Shown: positions 24,282 to 35,971, counted from the first letter of the stretch. The stretch: 64,000 nt of DNA from Streptomyces sp. ISL-10 (GCF_018614575.1 NZ_JAGGOJ010000010.1:372001-436000), one strand, 5' to 3'. Notes: generated by a model not told the origin, from the sequence alone. Program-made: numbers and translations.

Positions 24282-25814
24282 TCACCGGCCCAGCGCCGCC
24301 ATCGCGGCGTTGTGGCCGGGCACACCGCTGACCCCGCCGCCGCGCACGGCGCCCGCACCGCACAGCAGCACGTTGGCGTGCGCGGTCTCCACGCCCCAGC
24401 GCCCGGTCTCCCCGGTCGCGTACGGGAACGACAGATCCCGGTGGAAGATGTGCCCGCCGGGCAGCCGCAGTTCGCGCTCCAGGTCGAGCGGGGTCTTGGC
24501 CTCGATGCACGGCTCGCCGTTCGCGTCGAGGGCGAGGCAGTCGGCGATCGGTTCCTCCAGGTACGCATCGAGCTCGGCGAGCGTGGCGGCCAGCAACTGT
24601 GCCCGCACTGCGTCGTTGTCGGCGGCGAACAGCCGCGCCGGGGTGTGCAGCCCGAACAGGGTGAGCGTCTGGTGGCCCTGCGCCACCAGTTCGGGCCCGA
24701 GGATCGACGGGTCGGTCAGCGAATGGCAGTAGATCTCGGAGGGAGGAGCGCTGGGCAGCCGGCCCGCTGCCGCCTCGCGGTGGGCCACCGCCAACTGCTC
24801 GTAGCCCTCCGAGACATGGAACGTCCCGGCGAAGGCGTCTCTCGGGTCGACATCGCGGTCGCGCAGTCCGGGCAGTCTGCGCAGCAGCATGTTGACCTTC
24901 AGCTGAGCGCCCTCGGCGGCCTCGGGGGCCTCCTCTCCCAGCAGGGCGGCGAGCGCCTGCGGGGAGGCGTTCACCAGGACCTGGCCCGCGGCTACGGTGC
25001 CTTCGGCGTCGGGGGTGCGGAAGGAGACCTCGGCGCGCGTGCCGTCCGTCTCGATTCCGGTGACCTCGTGCTCCATGGCGATCTCGGCGCCGGCCGCGCG
25101 GGCAGCGCCGGCCAGCGCGTCGGTCAGCGCGCCCATGCCGCCGACGGGTACGTCCCAGTCGCCTGTGCCGCCGCCGATCACGTGGTAGAGGAAGCAGCGG
25201 TTCTGCACCAGCGACGGGTCGTGGGCGTCTGCGAACGTCCCGATCAGGGCGTCGGTGAGCACCACGCCCCGCACGAGGTCGTCGGCGAAGCGCTTCTCGA
25301 TCGCGACGCCGATCGGCTCCTCGAACAGCATCCGCCAGGCGGCCTCGTCCCCGATACGGGAGCGCAGTTCGTCCCGTGCGGGCAGCGGCTCGGTGAGCGT
25401 GGGGAACACGCGCCCGGCGACCTCTCGGGTGATGCCGTAGAACTCCTGCCAGGCCGCGTACTCCCGTTCCCCGCCGGTGAGCCGTGCGAACGAGCCCGCC
25501 GTACCGGCTCCGCCGACCAGAAGTCCGCTGCTTCCCTTGGGGGTGTAGGAGGAGACGGTGCGCTTGCGGACAGTGAAGTCCAGCTCCAGATCGCGCACGA
25601 TCTTGTCGGGGAGCAGCGAGACGAGGTACGAGAACTGGGACAGGCGGGCGTCGACGCCGGGGAAGGGCCGGGTCGAGACAGCCGCTCCCCCGGTGATCGC
25701 GCGGCGTTCCAGCAGCAGGACCGAGCGTCCGGCGCGGGCCAGGTAGGCGGCGGCGACCAGGCCGTTGTGGCCGCCGCCGACGATGACAGCGTCGTACGAG
25801 GCGTGTGCGGGCAT
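24282..25814 (-). CDS. FAD-dependent phytoene-dehydrogenase-like oxidoreductase
   Basis: This 510-aa amine-oxidase/CrtI-type flavoprotein opens with the FAD-binding motif DAVIVGGGHNGLVAAAYLAR and the follow-on ERRAITGGAA. WDVPVGGMGALTDALAGAA (about residue 230) and the final LCGAGAVRGGGVSGVPGHN are the family's FAD-closing segments. The family resembles PYROXD2 and other CrtI-like proteins more than true carotenoid desaturases, and no crtB or crtE genes are nearby, so a carotenoid role is doubtful. It converges with the Tat hydrolase 20 bp away. The next gene upstream on the same strand is a protein kinase, 72 bp off. Confidence 0.85.
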   Translation of the reverse strand: MPAHASYDAVIVGGGHNGLVAAAYLARAGRSVLLLERRAITGGAAVSTRPFPGVDARLSQFSYLVSLLPDKIVRDLELDFTVRKRTVSSYTPKGSSGLLVGGAGTAGSFARLTGGEREYAAWQEFYGITREVAGRVFPTLTEPLPARDELRSRIGDEAAWRMLFEEPIGVAIEKRFADDLVRGVVLTDALIGTFADAHDPSLVQNRCFLYHVIGGGTGDWDVPVGGMGALTDALAGAARAAGAEIAMEHEVTGIETDGTRAEVSFRTPDAEGTVAAGQVLVNASPQALAALLGEEAPEAAEGAQLKVNMLLRRLPGLRDRDVDPRDAFAGTFHVSEGYEQLAVAHREAAAGRLPSAPPSEIYCHSLTDPSILGPELVAQGHQTLTLFGLHTPARLFAADNDAVRAQLLAATLAELDAYLEEPIADCLALDANGEPCIEAKTPLDLERELRLPGGHIFHRDLSFPYATGETGRWGVETAHANVLLCGAGAVRGGGVSGVPGHNAAMAALGR

Positions 25815-25886
25815 GGCCGGACCCTAACCCCTTCCGGCGCGCGGCGCGCCCCTGGCGGCGACTTCGTGCCCGGGAGTGCCGCCAGG

Positions 25887-28151
<2,265 letters not shown>

Positions 28152-28270
28152 CTCGTGCTGTCGCCCCCGTCGCTGTCCTGCGCCCTCCCCGGCCCGTCCA
28201 GTATGGCGGCCTGTCTGCGGAGTTTGTACGGGTGGGGCGCGAGCCGGGCCCGAGGCGTGCCGCGGCGGCG

Positions 28271-28591
28271 CAGTACGGTGAAGCCGTACTGCTCGCCGTA
28301 CCCGCTGACACCGCACCGCAGTCGGCCAAGGAACTGGCCCCGGACCTCGCCCGACGTGCCGTCCTCGACTGCACGGTGCCGATGGTGCCCTCCGGCGGCG
28401 GACCGGTCTCATCCACTGCCGGGGGTACGGACCCGACCGCTACGCGCATCGCGGCTGCCGCGCCAAAGGCCCGTGCCATCAAGGTGTTCGGCATCTGCCA
28501 CGAAAGCATCTGGGCCCTGCCACAGCCGGCCTTCGAGGGTGCGCCGCTGGCCGTGCCTTCCTGCGCGGACGACCTTTCGGCCACCGCTGGG
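28271..28591 (+). pseudogene. F420/NADP oxidoreductase-like fragment
   Basis: EAVLLAVPADTAPQSAKELA, VLDCTVPMVPSGGGP and IKVFGICHESIWALPQPAFE match the middle of NADPH-dependent F420 reductase-like proteins (NAD(P)-binding family). The N-terminal dinucleotide-binding loop is missing and the frame is lost after CADDLSATAG. No start signal is present. Confidence 0.65.
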
Positions 28592-28832
28592 ACGAGGGAG
28601 CTGATCACGGCCCGGCGCGGTCGACGGCTGAGGGCAGTCCAGCGGGTGGCCTGTTCCCATTGCGCCCGTAATAGCGCATGGCTGTGCTCCGGCCTGCGCC
28701 TCATGGGCTCTGCCACGTCTTCACAGGATGCGGTTCGGGCTGCTTCATGGGGATTTGCGCTTCGGTCGATGTCCGAAGTCGGGCTGGGAAAACGGTTCGA
28801 CGGCTTTGCGGAGTCCTGTCACAGTGGCGCCT

Positions 28833-29786
28833 GTGACGAACGTCGAGCTTGTGACCGCCGCGGACGTGCAGCTCATGCAGGGTCTGGCGCAGCGTGTCAC
28901 CGCCACCCGCCCGGACCTCGTGAACAGCGACGCGACGTTCGGCGAGCTGGCCTGGAACTGGGGCAAGGGGCACGCCGGCGAGGGCGCGAGCCGGCGGCGT
29001 CGGCTGTGGTTCTCTGGCGCGGATCTGGTGGCGTGGAGCTGGGCGTGTCTTCCGCACCAGGTGAGGCGGAGCGACGGCTCGGTGAAGGACGTCACCGGTG
29101 CCTACCTGGCGTATCAGGTCCATCCCGACCACGCCGGGCTGGTTGACGAGGTGATCGACTGGTACGACGGTACGGCGGCTGACATCGAGCGTAGGGTGAC
29201 GCCGAGCGCCGCCGATGAGTTCGCCCTGAAGCGATGGGCGGCGCACGGCTATGAGACCGACCCGGCCTCGCTCGGCGACACCGGGTCCTGGACCCAGCTC
29301 AACGAGCGGGACCTCACCGACGTGGAACAGCCGGTACTGCCGGAAGGATTCCGGTTCCGCACCGCGGACGAGGCCGGGCCGAAGGCCGCGGTCCAGGCCC
29401 ATCTGGACGCCTGGGCTCCTTCGACGTACACGGCCGACGGCTACCAGGGCGTCCGGCAGACGGCGGCGTATCGCGGCGATCTGCACATCCTGGTGGAGGC
29501 GCCGGACGGAACGATGGCATCCTCGACGATCATGTGGCTCGACGAAGCGAACAGCACCGCTGAGTTCGAGCCGGTCGGGACGCATCCGGACTACCGGCGT
29601 CTGGGGCTGGGAAGGGCGATGCTTCTGCACGGGATGCATCTGGCGCGGGGGGCCGGGGCCACTCATATGACAGTCGCCTGCCTGGGTGCGCCTGGGCATG
29701 CCGAGGCGCGCGGGCTGTACTACAGCGTCGGGTTCCGCGAGTTCACGCGGGACGCGCCGCTCATCAAAACCACGACCGCGGGCTGA
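28833..29786 (+). CDS. GNAT-family N-acetyltransferase (two-domain)
   Basis: This protein of about 317 aa has the acetyl-CoA binding signature near its C-terminus: EFEPVGTHPDYRRLGLGRAM (about residues 248-267), with Q/RxxGxG/A replaced by RRLGLG. GLYYSVGFREF completes the GNAT fold. The N-terminal half (about 1-150) looks like a degenerate second GNAT module, with AYLAYQVHPDHAGLVDEVID. GTG at 28833 is the most likely start, but another in-frame GTG a few codons earlier is possible and no strong ribosome-binding site decides it. Substrate unknown. It lies next to an F420-oxidoreductase relic and an uncharacterised gene, and probably forms its own unit. Confidence 0.8.
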   Translation: MTNVELVTAADVQLMQGLAQRVTATRPDLVNSDATFGELAWNWGKGHAGEGASRRRRLWFSGADLVAWSWACLPHQVRRSDGSVKDVTGAYLAYQVHPDHAGLVDEVIDWYDGTAADIERRVTPSAADEFALKRWAAHGYETDPASLGDTGSWTQLNERDLTDVEQPVLPEGFRFRTADEAGPKAAVQAHLDAWAPSTYTADGYQGVRQTAAYRGDLHILVEAPDGTMASSTIMWLDEANSTAEFEPVGTHPDYRRLGLGRAMLLHGMHLARGAGATHMTVACLGAPGHAEARGLYYSVGFREFTRDAPLIKTTTAG

Positions 29787-29996
29787 GGACTGGTCGTTCG
29801 GGTAGTCGATGGTCACGCCACGTTGGCTCGGGCGACGACCTGACGCAGGCGGGTGTCGTCGGCATGGCGGGTTCCTTCTTCATTGCCCGACGCCAGGTCA
29901 CCACGGACCCGTGCCCCGTCGCACGATCCGCAACAGCCGACGACCCGCCCTCACGAGTGCCAGCAGGGTGGAAGGCCCGATGTCGAAGGAGATGCG

Positions 29997-30545
29997 GTGC
30001 TGGGATTGCTGGGCTTCTACAACGAACTCGACGGCCGCCCCGACCAACCGAACGGATCGATACGCGATGCCGTCCAGGCCACCGGCGAGCCAGATGAGGC
30101 GGGCATGGTGGCTTACCTGGATGCCGGCCACGTCCTCATCGACGTCATGGAAGCGGGACGCGACGTCATCACCGGGAGCGCCCACCGCCACTCCTTGGGC
30201 TGCTCATCGCTGGTCACCGACGGTGCTTGGCTCTGGCGTCAGGACTTCCCGCACTACGTCGAGGCGCACCACGTCGTACTACCCGAAGCGTTCATCGCGC
30301 ACGTACGTGGCCAGAACTATCAGATGCCGACCCTCATCACCGCGCAGTTCGCTCCCCAGTACAACGAGACCATGCCCCTCGTCGGTTGGGCTTCGGCTGT
30401 CCCGTGGCGATCGACTGCGGCCGTGCTCGAACCGGAACCGCGAGCAGTGACAAGCAAGGCGCAGTTCGACACGGCGGTGTCGGCCCAGGACCGAAACCGG
30501 CCGCACGGCAGCCGGCACAAGCCCCGCAAGCCGAGGAGAGCATGA
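29997..30545 (+). CDS. Uncharacterised streptomycete protein
   Basis: This 182-aa protein starts at GTG with AAGGAG eight bases before. It has no signal peptide or membrane helix. The core reads VLGLLGFYNELDG, then VAYLDAGHVLIDVMEAGRDV, SSLVTDGAWLWRQDFPHYVE and VLPEAFIAHVRGQNYQMP. Streptomycete genomes hold similar small acidic proteins with the same order of motifs, sometimes near toxin-like genes, so an immunity-type role is possible, but there is no partner here. The C-terminal 35 residues are basic and rich in Arg/Lys/Pro. I cannot assign a function. Confidence 0.6.
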   Translation: MLGLLGFYNELDGRPDQPNGSIRDAVQATGEPDEAGMVAYLDAGHVLIDVMEAGRDVITGSAHRHSLGCSSLVTDGAWLWRQDFPHYVEAHHVVLPEAFIAHVRGQNYQMPTLITAQFAPQYNETMPLVGWASAVPWRSTAAVLEPEPRAVTSKAQFDTAVSAQDRNRPHGSRHKPRKPRRA

Positions 30546-30711
30546 GGTACCACCAGCGCAGTCACGATCTGCGCTGGAGCACCAGTGCCGGACTGAACGA
30601 CACATTGATGCCGGCCGGGCGACGGGACCCCGGTTGCCCCAGCTCAAGATCGCAGCAGCCCACGCTGACGACGAACTCGTATGCCGCCGGCCCAACGTAT
30701 GTCACGCCGTG

Positions 30712-31923
30712 TCACCGGCGGACGCGCGGCATGCCCAGGCCGATCCAGGAGATGATCTCGCGCTGGATCTCGTTGTTGCCGCCGCCGAAGGTGAAGATGA
30801 CGGCGGAGCGGTAGCCGCGTTCGAGTTCGCCGTGGAGGACGGATCCGGCGGAGCCCTCCTTGAGGGGACCCGCCGCTCCCACGACCTCCATCAGCCAGGC
30901 ATAGGCGTCGCGGCGAGCCTCGGAGCCGTAGACCTTGACAGTGGAGGCGTCCTGCGGGGTGAGGGTGCCGTTCTGGACGGCGTTGACCATCTGCCAGTTG
31001 AGGAGCTTCATGGCGTCGAGGCGGGTGTGGGTGCGGGCGAGCCGGCCGCGGACCCAGCCGAGGTCGATGACGCGGCGGCCGTCGGCGAGCTTGGTGTCGG
31101 CGGCCCAGCGCTGGACGTCGTGCAGGGCACGGATGGCCATGGTGCCGTGGGCGGCCAGGGTGACGCGTTCGTGGTTGAGCTGGTTGGTGATCAGCCGCCA
31201 GCCCTTGTTCTCCTCGCCGACGCGGTGGGAGAGGGGGACGCGGACGTTCTCGTAGTAGCCGGCCGTGGTGTCGTGGGAGGCGAGGGTGTTGATCAGGGTC
31301 CAGGAGTAGCCGGGGTCCGAGGTCGGCACGAGGAGCATGGTGATGCCCTTGTGGAGCGGGGCCTCGGGGTCGGTGCGTACCGCGAGCCAGATCCAGTCCG
31401 CGGTGTCGCCGTTGGTGGTCCAGATCTTCTGCCCGTTGATGACGTACTCGTCGCCCTCGCGCACCGCACGGGTCCTGAGCGAGGCGAGGTCGGTGCCCGC
31501 GTCGGGCTCGCTGTAGCCGATGGCGAAATCGATCTCGCCGGACAGGATCCGCGGCAGGAAGCGGGCCTTCTGCTCGTCGCTGCCGAACTGCATGATCGTC
31601 GGGCCCACGGTGTTCAGGGCCATCAGCGGCAGCGGGACGCCCGCCTGGGCGGCCTCGTCGAAGAAGATGAACTGCTCCATCGGGCTCAGCCCGCGACCGC
31701 CGTATTCCTTCGGCCAGCCCACACCGAGCCAGCCGTCCGTGCCGAGACGGCGGATCGTCTCCCGGTAGAAACGCTTGCGCGCGGCCGGTTCGGCGGTGGG
31801 GGCACCTCCCGTGCCTTTGGGGCTACGGGGGAGGCTGTAGGCGTGGTCGGGGACCAGCTCGGCGAAGTAGGTGCGCAGTTCGGCTCGTAACTGCTGCTGC
31901 TCCGGCGTGTATCGAAGGTGCAC
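30712..31923 (-). CDS. Acyl-CoA dehydrogenase
   Basis: This 403-aa flavoenzyme has the three ACAD domains. The N-terminal helices run to GWPKEYGGRG, and the middle beta domain has IGYSEPDAGTDLASL and WTTNGDTADW, which bind FAD and substrate. The C-terminal helices include GAAGPLKEGSAGSVLHGELE and TFGGGNNEIQREIIS, with the conserved IQ-based FAD contacts. It oxidises an acyl-CoA to the 2-enoyl-CoA, passing electrons to ETF. GTG with GGAGGGG just upstream gives the start. The catalytic glutamate cannot be placed with certainty; the sequence is nearest the FadE17/FadE26-type used in steroid or branched-chain degradation. A KstR-like box lies 51 bp before the start codon. Confidence 0.9.
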   Translation of the reverse strand: MHLRYTPEQQQLRAELRTYFAELVPDHAYSLPRSPKGTGGAPTAEPAARKRFYRETIRRLGTDGWLGVGWPKEYGGRGLSPMEQFIFFDEAAQAGVPLPLMALNTVGPTIMQFGSDEQKARFLPRILSGEIDFAIGYSEPDAGTDLASLRTRAVREGDEYVINGQKIWTTNGDTADWIWLAVRTDPEAPLHKGITMLLVPTSDPGYSWTLINTLASHDTTAGYYENVRVPLSHRVGEENKGWRLITNQLNHERVTLAAHGTMAIRALHDVQRWAADTKLADGRRVIDLGWVRGRLARTHTRLDAMKLLNWQMVNAVQNGTLTPQDASTVKVYGSEARRDAYAWLMEVVGAAGPLKEGSAGSVLHGELERGYRSAVIFTFGGGNNEIQREIISWIGLGMPRVRR

Positions 31924-31973
31924 GGCCCCTCCAGGAGTCTCGCGGTCCGTCCCTTGCGCGGCGGCGCACACAG

Positions 31974-31987
31974 TAGAACGTGTTGCA
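31974..31987. promoter_or_regulatory. KstR-type operator-like box
   Basis: TAGAACGTGTTGCA fits TnnAACnnGTTnnA fully and lies 51 bp before the acyl-CoA dehydrogenase start. Together with the site at 2008-2021 it suggests a TetR-family lipid regulator. Binding is inferred, not shown. Confidence 0.5.
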
Positions 31988-32016
31988 GTAATCCGGAAGA
32001 GCCGTGCCGTCTCCGT

Positions 32017-33198
32017 CTACAGCGAGCGGTACACGGCCTCCACGAGCGCCATCTTGCGGGGGTCGTCGGCGATGCGCGGGCCCATGCGGTTCATCACATA
32101 GCCCAGGCTGAGGTCCGTCTCCGGGTCGGCGAGTCCGCACGAGCCGCCGAAGCCGTCATGGCCGAACGCCCGGGGGTTGGGTCCGTACGAGCCGTTCTCG
32201 CCGCTCAGCCACAGGCCGAGGCCGACCTCGGTGTCGTGCGCGAATCCGGCGCCGAGCACCAGGTCGCGGCAGCTGCCCTGCCCCTCGCGCACCCGTTCCG
32301 CGGCCTCGGCGCTCAGCACCCGCCGGCCGCCGAGCATCCCCCTCCCGGCGAAGATTTTGTACAGCGCGGCGACGGCGCGGGCGGTCGCGTGCCCGTTGGC
32401 CGCCGGGACATGGGCGGCGCGCCATTGCGGTGTGTTGGCCCCGGCGGCGCCGACCACCGGATTGAGCAGGGCCGCGCGCGCGAGGGGTGCCATCTGCTGG
32501 AAGACGGCCGCCTGTTCACCGGTGAGCCCGGCCGGCGGATGCTCCAGTTCGGCGGCGCGCGAGGCCTCATCCGCCGGCAGTCCGACGGTGAAGTCGATCC
32601 CGAGCGGCCCGGTGACCTCCTCGCGCAGGAAGTCCCCCGGCAGCCGGCCCGTGATCCGCCGGACGACCTCGCCGACCAGGTGACCGAAAGTCAGCGCGTG
32701 GTAGCCGGAGCGGGTGCCGGGCTCCCACCAGGGCTCGGCAGCGGCCAGCCGCGCACAGGTCAGCTCCCAGTCGTACAGCTCGTCGAGGGAGTGCGGTTCG
32801 CGCAGACCGGCGAGCCCGGCCCGGTGCGACAGGAGGTGGCGTACGAGCACCTTCTCCTTGCCCGCCACGGCGAACTCCGGCCAGTATGCCGCCACGGGCG
32901 CGTCCAGGTCGAGCTGCCCCCGGTCGACGAGCAGATGCGCGCACAGCGCCGTCGGGCCCTTGGTCGTGGACCACACGTTGACCAGGGTGTCGCGCTCCCA
33001 GGGCCTGGTGCGGGCCGGATCGGCCCAGCCGCCCCAGAGGTCGACGACGCTCTCGCCGCCGACCAGCACGCTCACGGCGGCACCGAGTTCGCCGCGCTCG
33101 CGGAAGTTGTCCTCGAAGGCGTCGCGCACGGCCGCGAAGCGCTCGTCGCAGTGGCCGTCGATCCGGGGTGGTGCGTCGTCGTGGCCGCCGACCGCCAT
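32017..33198 (-). CDS. Serine hydrolase, EstB/beta-lactamase fold
   Basis: This 393-aa protein has the class C beta-lactamase/esterase arrangement. VNVWSTTKGPTALC gives the SxxK nucleophile (about residue 70). GYHALTFGHLVGEVV (about 160) holds the tyrosine, and the third motif is AFGHDGFGGSCG (about 345), with HDG in place of KTG. There is no signal peptide, so it is cytoplasmic, unlike the Tat hydrolase at 22445. Related enzymes are esterases acting on short acyl chains. It is divergent from the HIBYL-CoA hydrolase gene and follows directly upstream of the acyl-CoA dehydrogenase, so it may belong to the same catabolic set. Confidence 0.87.
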   Translation of the reverse strand: MAVGGHDDAPPRIDGHCDERFAAVRDAFEDNFRERGELGAAVSVLVGGESVVDLWGGWADPARTRPWERDTLVNVWSTTKGPTALCAHLLVDRGQLDLDAPVAAYWPEFAVAGKEKVLVRHLLSHRAGLAGLREPHSLDELYDWELTCARLAAAEPWWEPGTRSGYHALTFGHLVGEVVRRITGRLPGDFLREEVTGPLGIDFTVGLPADEASRAAELEHPPAGLTGEQAAVFQQMAPLARAALLNPVVGAAGANTPQWRAAHVPAANGHATARAVAALYKIFAGRGMLGGRRVLSAEAAERVREGQGSCRDLVLGAGFAHDTEVGLGLWLSGENGSYGPNPRAFGHDGFGGSCGLADPETDLSLGYVMNRMGPRIADDPRKMALVEAVYRSL

Positions 33199-33261
33199 GG
33201 GAACCTCCGTCGCCTGGGTGCTGGCCGGGCCGGCCGCTGCGCCCGGCCCCGGGGCAACGTA

Positions 33262-33273
33262 CCGACCGGTCGG
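33262..33273. promoter_or_regulatory. Palindromic operator, divergent gap
   Basis: CCGACCGGTCGG is a perfect 12-bp palindrome between the esterase and the hydratase-type gene. It has the ACCGACCGGTCGG form common for TetR-family lipid regulators. Confidence 0.4.
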
Positions 33274-33379
33274 ATGGAAGGGGAAGGGGGCGTGCGAGGG
33301 TTGGCCGGCGGGTGAGCGAGGATGGCGACGGATGATCCCGCGCGGCGCCCGCAGGCGCCTCCCCCGGAAGGACGACGAG

Positions 33380-34432
33380 ATGGCCCTCGACCGGCACGAC
33401 GACCCTGTACTGCTGCGCACCGAGGGCCGCGCCGCGTACATCACGCTCAACCGCCCGCGCGCGATCAACGCCCTGACCCACCCCATGGTCCGCACGATCG
33501 ACGCCGCACTCGCCGCCTGGGAGCGGGACGACACCGTCGAGGCCGTGGTCCTCTCGGGAGCCGGCGAACGGGGGCTGTGCGCGGGCGGCGACATCCGCGC
33601 CATTTATGACGACGCGCGCACCGGCGGCCGGGCCTCCATCGGCTTCTGGCGCGAGGAGTACCGGCTCAACGCCCGTATCGCCCGCTTCCCCAAGCCGTAC
33701 GTCGCGCTCATGGACGGCATCGTCATGGGCGGCGGCGTCGGGCTGTCCGCCCACGGCAGCGTCCGCGTCGTCACCGAGCGGGCCAGGATCGCGATGCCGG
33801 AGACCGGCATCGGTTTCGTCCCGGACGTGGGCGGCACGTATCTGCTGGGGCGGGCGCCGGGTGAACTGGGCACGCATCTGGCCCTCACCGGCGAGGCCGT
33901 GGGCGCGGGCGACGCACTGCTCCTCGGGCTCGCCGACCACTTCGTCCCGTCCGCCCGGCTCGCGGAGTTCGCCGCGGCGGTCGCGTCCGAGGGCGTGACC
34001 GCTGCGGTACGGCGCTGCGCGGAGCCTGCGCCCGGGGCCCGGCTCGCCGACGCACGCGGATGGATCGATCACTGCTACGCCGCGGACTCGGTTGAGGACA
34101 TCGTCGAACGGCTGCTCGCATGTGGCGAGAGGGAGGCGAAGGACGCCGCCGAGACGATCCTCGGGCGCTCCCCGCGGTCGGTGAAGGTGACGGTCGAGTC
34201 GATCCGCAGGGCGCGGGTGCTGGGCGTGCTGGAGCCCGTGCTGGAGCAGGAGTTCCGTGTCTCGTGCGCGGCCCTGTCCTCGCCCGACCTGGTCGAGGGG
34301 ATCCGGGCTCAGGTCGTCGACAAGGACCGCCGTCCGCGCTGGTCCCCGGCGCACCTGGCCGAGGTGACACGCTCGGAGGTGGAGCGTCATTTCGCCCCGC
34401 CCGGTGTGCCGGGTCCGGGACTCGCCGGCTGA
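33380..34432 (+). CDS. 3-hydroxyisobutyryl-CoA hydrolase-type crotonase
   Basis: This 350-aa crotonase-fold enzyme has the length typical for HIBYL-CoA hydrolase, about 80 residues longer than enoyl-CoA hydratases. The motifs are NRPRAINALTHPMV, LCAGGDIRAIYDDAR, GIVMGGGVGLS (oxyanion hole) and MPETGIGFVPDVGGTYLLGR, which carries the Glu and Asp used for thioester hydrolysis. It would release 3-hydroxyisobutyrate in valine degradation; the methylmalonyl-CoA mutase operon further along is a logical downstream route. GGAAGG stands eleven bases before the ATG. A TetR-type palindrome lies in the divergent gap. A plain enoyl-CoA hydratase is less likely given the long C-terminal part. Confidence 0.85.
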   Translation: MALDRHDDPVLLRTEGRAAYITLNRPRAINALTHPMVRTIDAALAAWERDDTVEAVVLSGAGERGLCAGGDIRAIYDDARTGGRASIGFWREEYRLNARIARFPKPYVALMDGIVMGGGVGLSAHGSVRVVTERARIAMPETGIGFVPDVGGTYLLGRAPGELGTHLALTGEAVGAGDALLLGLADHFVPSARLAEFAAAVASEGVTAAVRRCAEPAPGARLADARGWIDHCYAADSVEDIVERLLACGEREAKDAAETILGRSPRSVKVTVESIRRARVLGVLEPVLEQEFRVSCAALSSPDLVEGIRAQVVDKDRRPRWSPAHLAEVTRSEVERHFAPPGVPGPGLAG

Positions 34433-34744
34433 CGGGTCGGCGGCGGGGGAGCCGACTCGCCGGCCTCGGGATCAGCGCCGAGCGCAGGAGCAGACCGCGG
34501 GTGGCAGGAACAGGCTGACGGGCCGGCGCCGGGGGTACCGGCGGAAATCGTCTGCCTGCGGCTTTGCACCGTTCACCCGGCGGCATTCCCGTCTTGAATC
34601 CGTTGAGCTCGGGGCATGGGCCCCCACCACTCAGCCGGTGCGCTCATGTCGTCTGCCGACCCGGTCAGCCAGGCGGATGAATGACTCGTGCGGTGCGGCG
34701 CGGTACTACTCAATGCCAACCCGGGCTGGATAGGTACACACCGT
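34433..34744. other. Intergenic, no gene seen
   Basis: This gap of about 310 bp leads into a secreted-protein gene. Short frames only; no repeat or clear promoter was recognised. Confidence 0.4.
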
Positions 34745-35971
34745 ATGACCGCACTCCCCATCCGTCACCGTGCCGCCGCCCTGACGCTGGCCGCCCTGAC
34801 GCTGGCCGCCGTGGCGCTGCTGCCCGCATCCATGGCAGCGGTCGCCCCCGCGGCAGCCGACTACAGGGCCATCAGTGCTCAGGCAACCCCGGAGCGTGAG
34901 TCAGTGCGGCTGCTGGCGCAGCCTCCCTTCTCGCCCACTGATCTCAGCTTGCTGAGCACCGAGGCCCACCCTGATGGACCTTTGATGGAGCCCGCGCCGC
35001 CCCGCGACATCAGTATCCGGGAACTGACAGATCAGCTCATGGCCACGCTCAAGCCTCGCGGCCGCCACGCGGTCGAAGAAGGGTTCGCTGTCTTCCGCAG
35101 CTCGCGGATCACCGCCGTGGTGCCGGATGCCAACCTGCGCGCCGCCCTCGCCTCGCTGGCGGGCAGCCCCGGCCAGGGCAGCATCCCAGTGATCCGCAAC
35201 GGTCTCTTCTCGCGCGTCGTCTTCGGCGTCACGCCGCGCCCGGAGGCGATTGCCATGGCCCTGACCAGGACGGACACTGACCCACGGCCATGCATCGTGT
35301 TCAACGAGCGGTACCGCTATGAGGACTTCCGGCTGCTCGGGGACGTCCTCGCGCACGAGACCCTCCACCGGCCCGGCGCGAACAACCACAACGAAGAAGC
35401 CATCAACGAGGCCCTGAACGTCGCCTCTTACGGGGAGTTGCTCCTCCAGCTGCCACGGCTGGCAACCAGCCGAACGGAGTTGACCCGAAGACTGAACACA
35501 AGACTGCTGGCGCTGCTGAACACACGGGACGCCCGCGGCCGTCAGCGACTGACCCACTCAACAGGCAACGTGCTGCCCGGCGCAGCCACCGCGCTACCCA
35601 GCCTCGCGGCCCTACAACTCGGGATCACTCCGAATGGCCGGACCGCGACCGATCCCACCAGCACGCCGGGCAACGCGAACCTGGACTTCTACCTCAGCGC
35701 CATCACCCGCACCCGGCAGACAGGAGCCGACTTCGACACCGCCACCGTCCAGCTCCTCGACCGCCGTCAGGCGTGGGCCGCTCCGGAAGAACGCATCCGC
35801 CTCGCCCGGCTGCTCAAGCTCCGCCTCCCCCACCGTCCCGGGGAGCCCCATGTCTCGGCACAACGGTCAGTACGGCAGGCGCGGCCGAGCAGACGGAGCA
35901 TCCGGATCGAGGGACACCCCGTACGCACCGGTGCAATGGTGCCCGCTGGTGCGTCCGTGGAGGCGGACTGA
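34745..35971 (+). CDS. Secreted putative HExxH metallopeptidase-like protein
   Basis: This 408-aa protein starts with a Sec signal peptide (hydrophobic core of alternating LTLAALTLAAVALLPAS, cleavage near APAAA). About residue 205 is DVLAHETLHRPGANNHNEEA, an HExxH zinc-binding motif followed eleven residues later by NEEAINEALN, which may give the third ligand. The rest shows no other known domain; the tail is basic. No close peptidase family can be named, and the protein could equally be an inactive relative. It is monocistronic and converges with the phosphoesterase fusion gene. The start is the ATG immediately before the signal peptide; the frame is open further but without support. Confidence 0.7.
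   Translation: MTALPIRHRAAALTLAALTLAAVALLPASMAAVAPAAADYRAISAQATPERESVRLLAQPPFSPTDLSLLSTEAHPDGPLMEPAPPRDISIRELTDQLMATLKPRGRHAVEEGFAVFRSSRITAVVPDANLRAALASLAGSPGQGSIPVIRNGLFSRVVFGVTPRPEAIAMALTRTDTDPRPCIVFNERYRYEDFRLLGDVLAHETLHRPGANNHNEEAINEALNVASYGELLLQLPRLATSRTELTRRLNTRLLALLNTRDARGRQRLTHSTGNVLPGAATALPSLAALQLGITPNGRTATDPTSTPGNANLDFYLSAITRTRQTGADFDTATVQLLDRRQAWAAPEERIRLARLLKLRLPHRPGEPHVSAQRSVRQARPSRRSIRIEGHPVRTGAMVPAGASVEAD

Noticed and set aside
24282..25814. Carotenoid biosynthesis gene (crtI)
   Set aside because: The protein is CrtI-like, but no crtB, crtE or cyclase genes are near and the motifs fit the PYROXD2-like oxidoreductases better.
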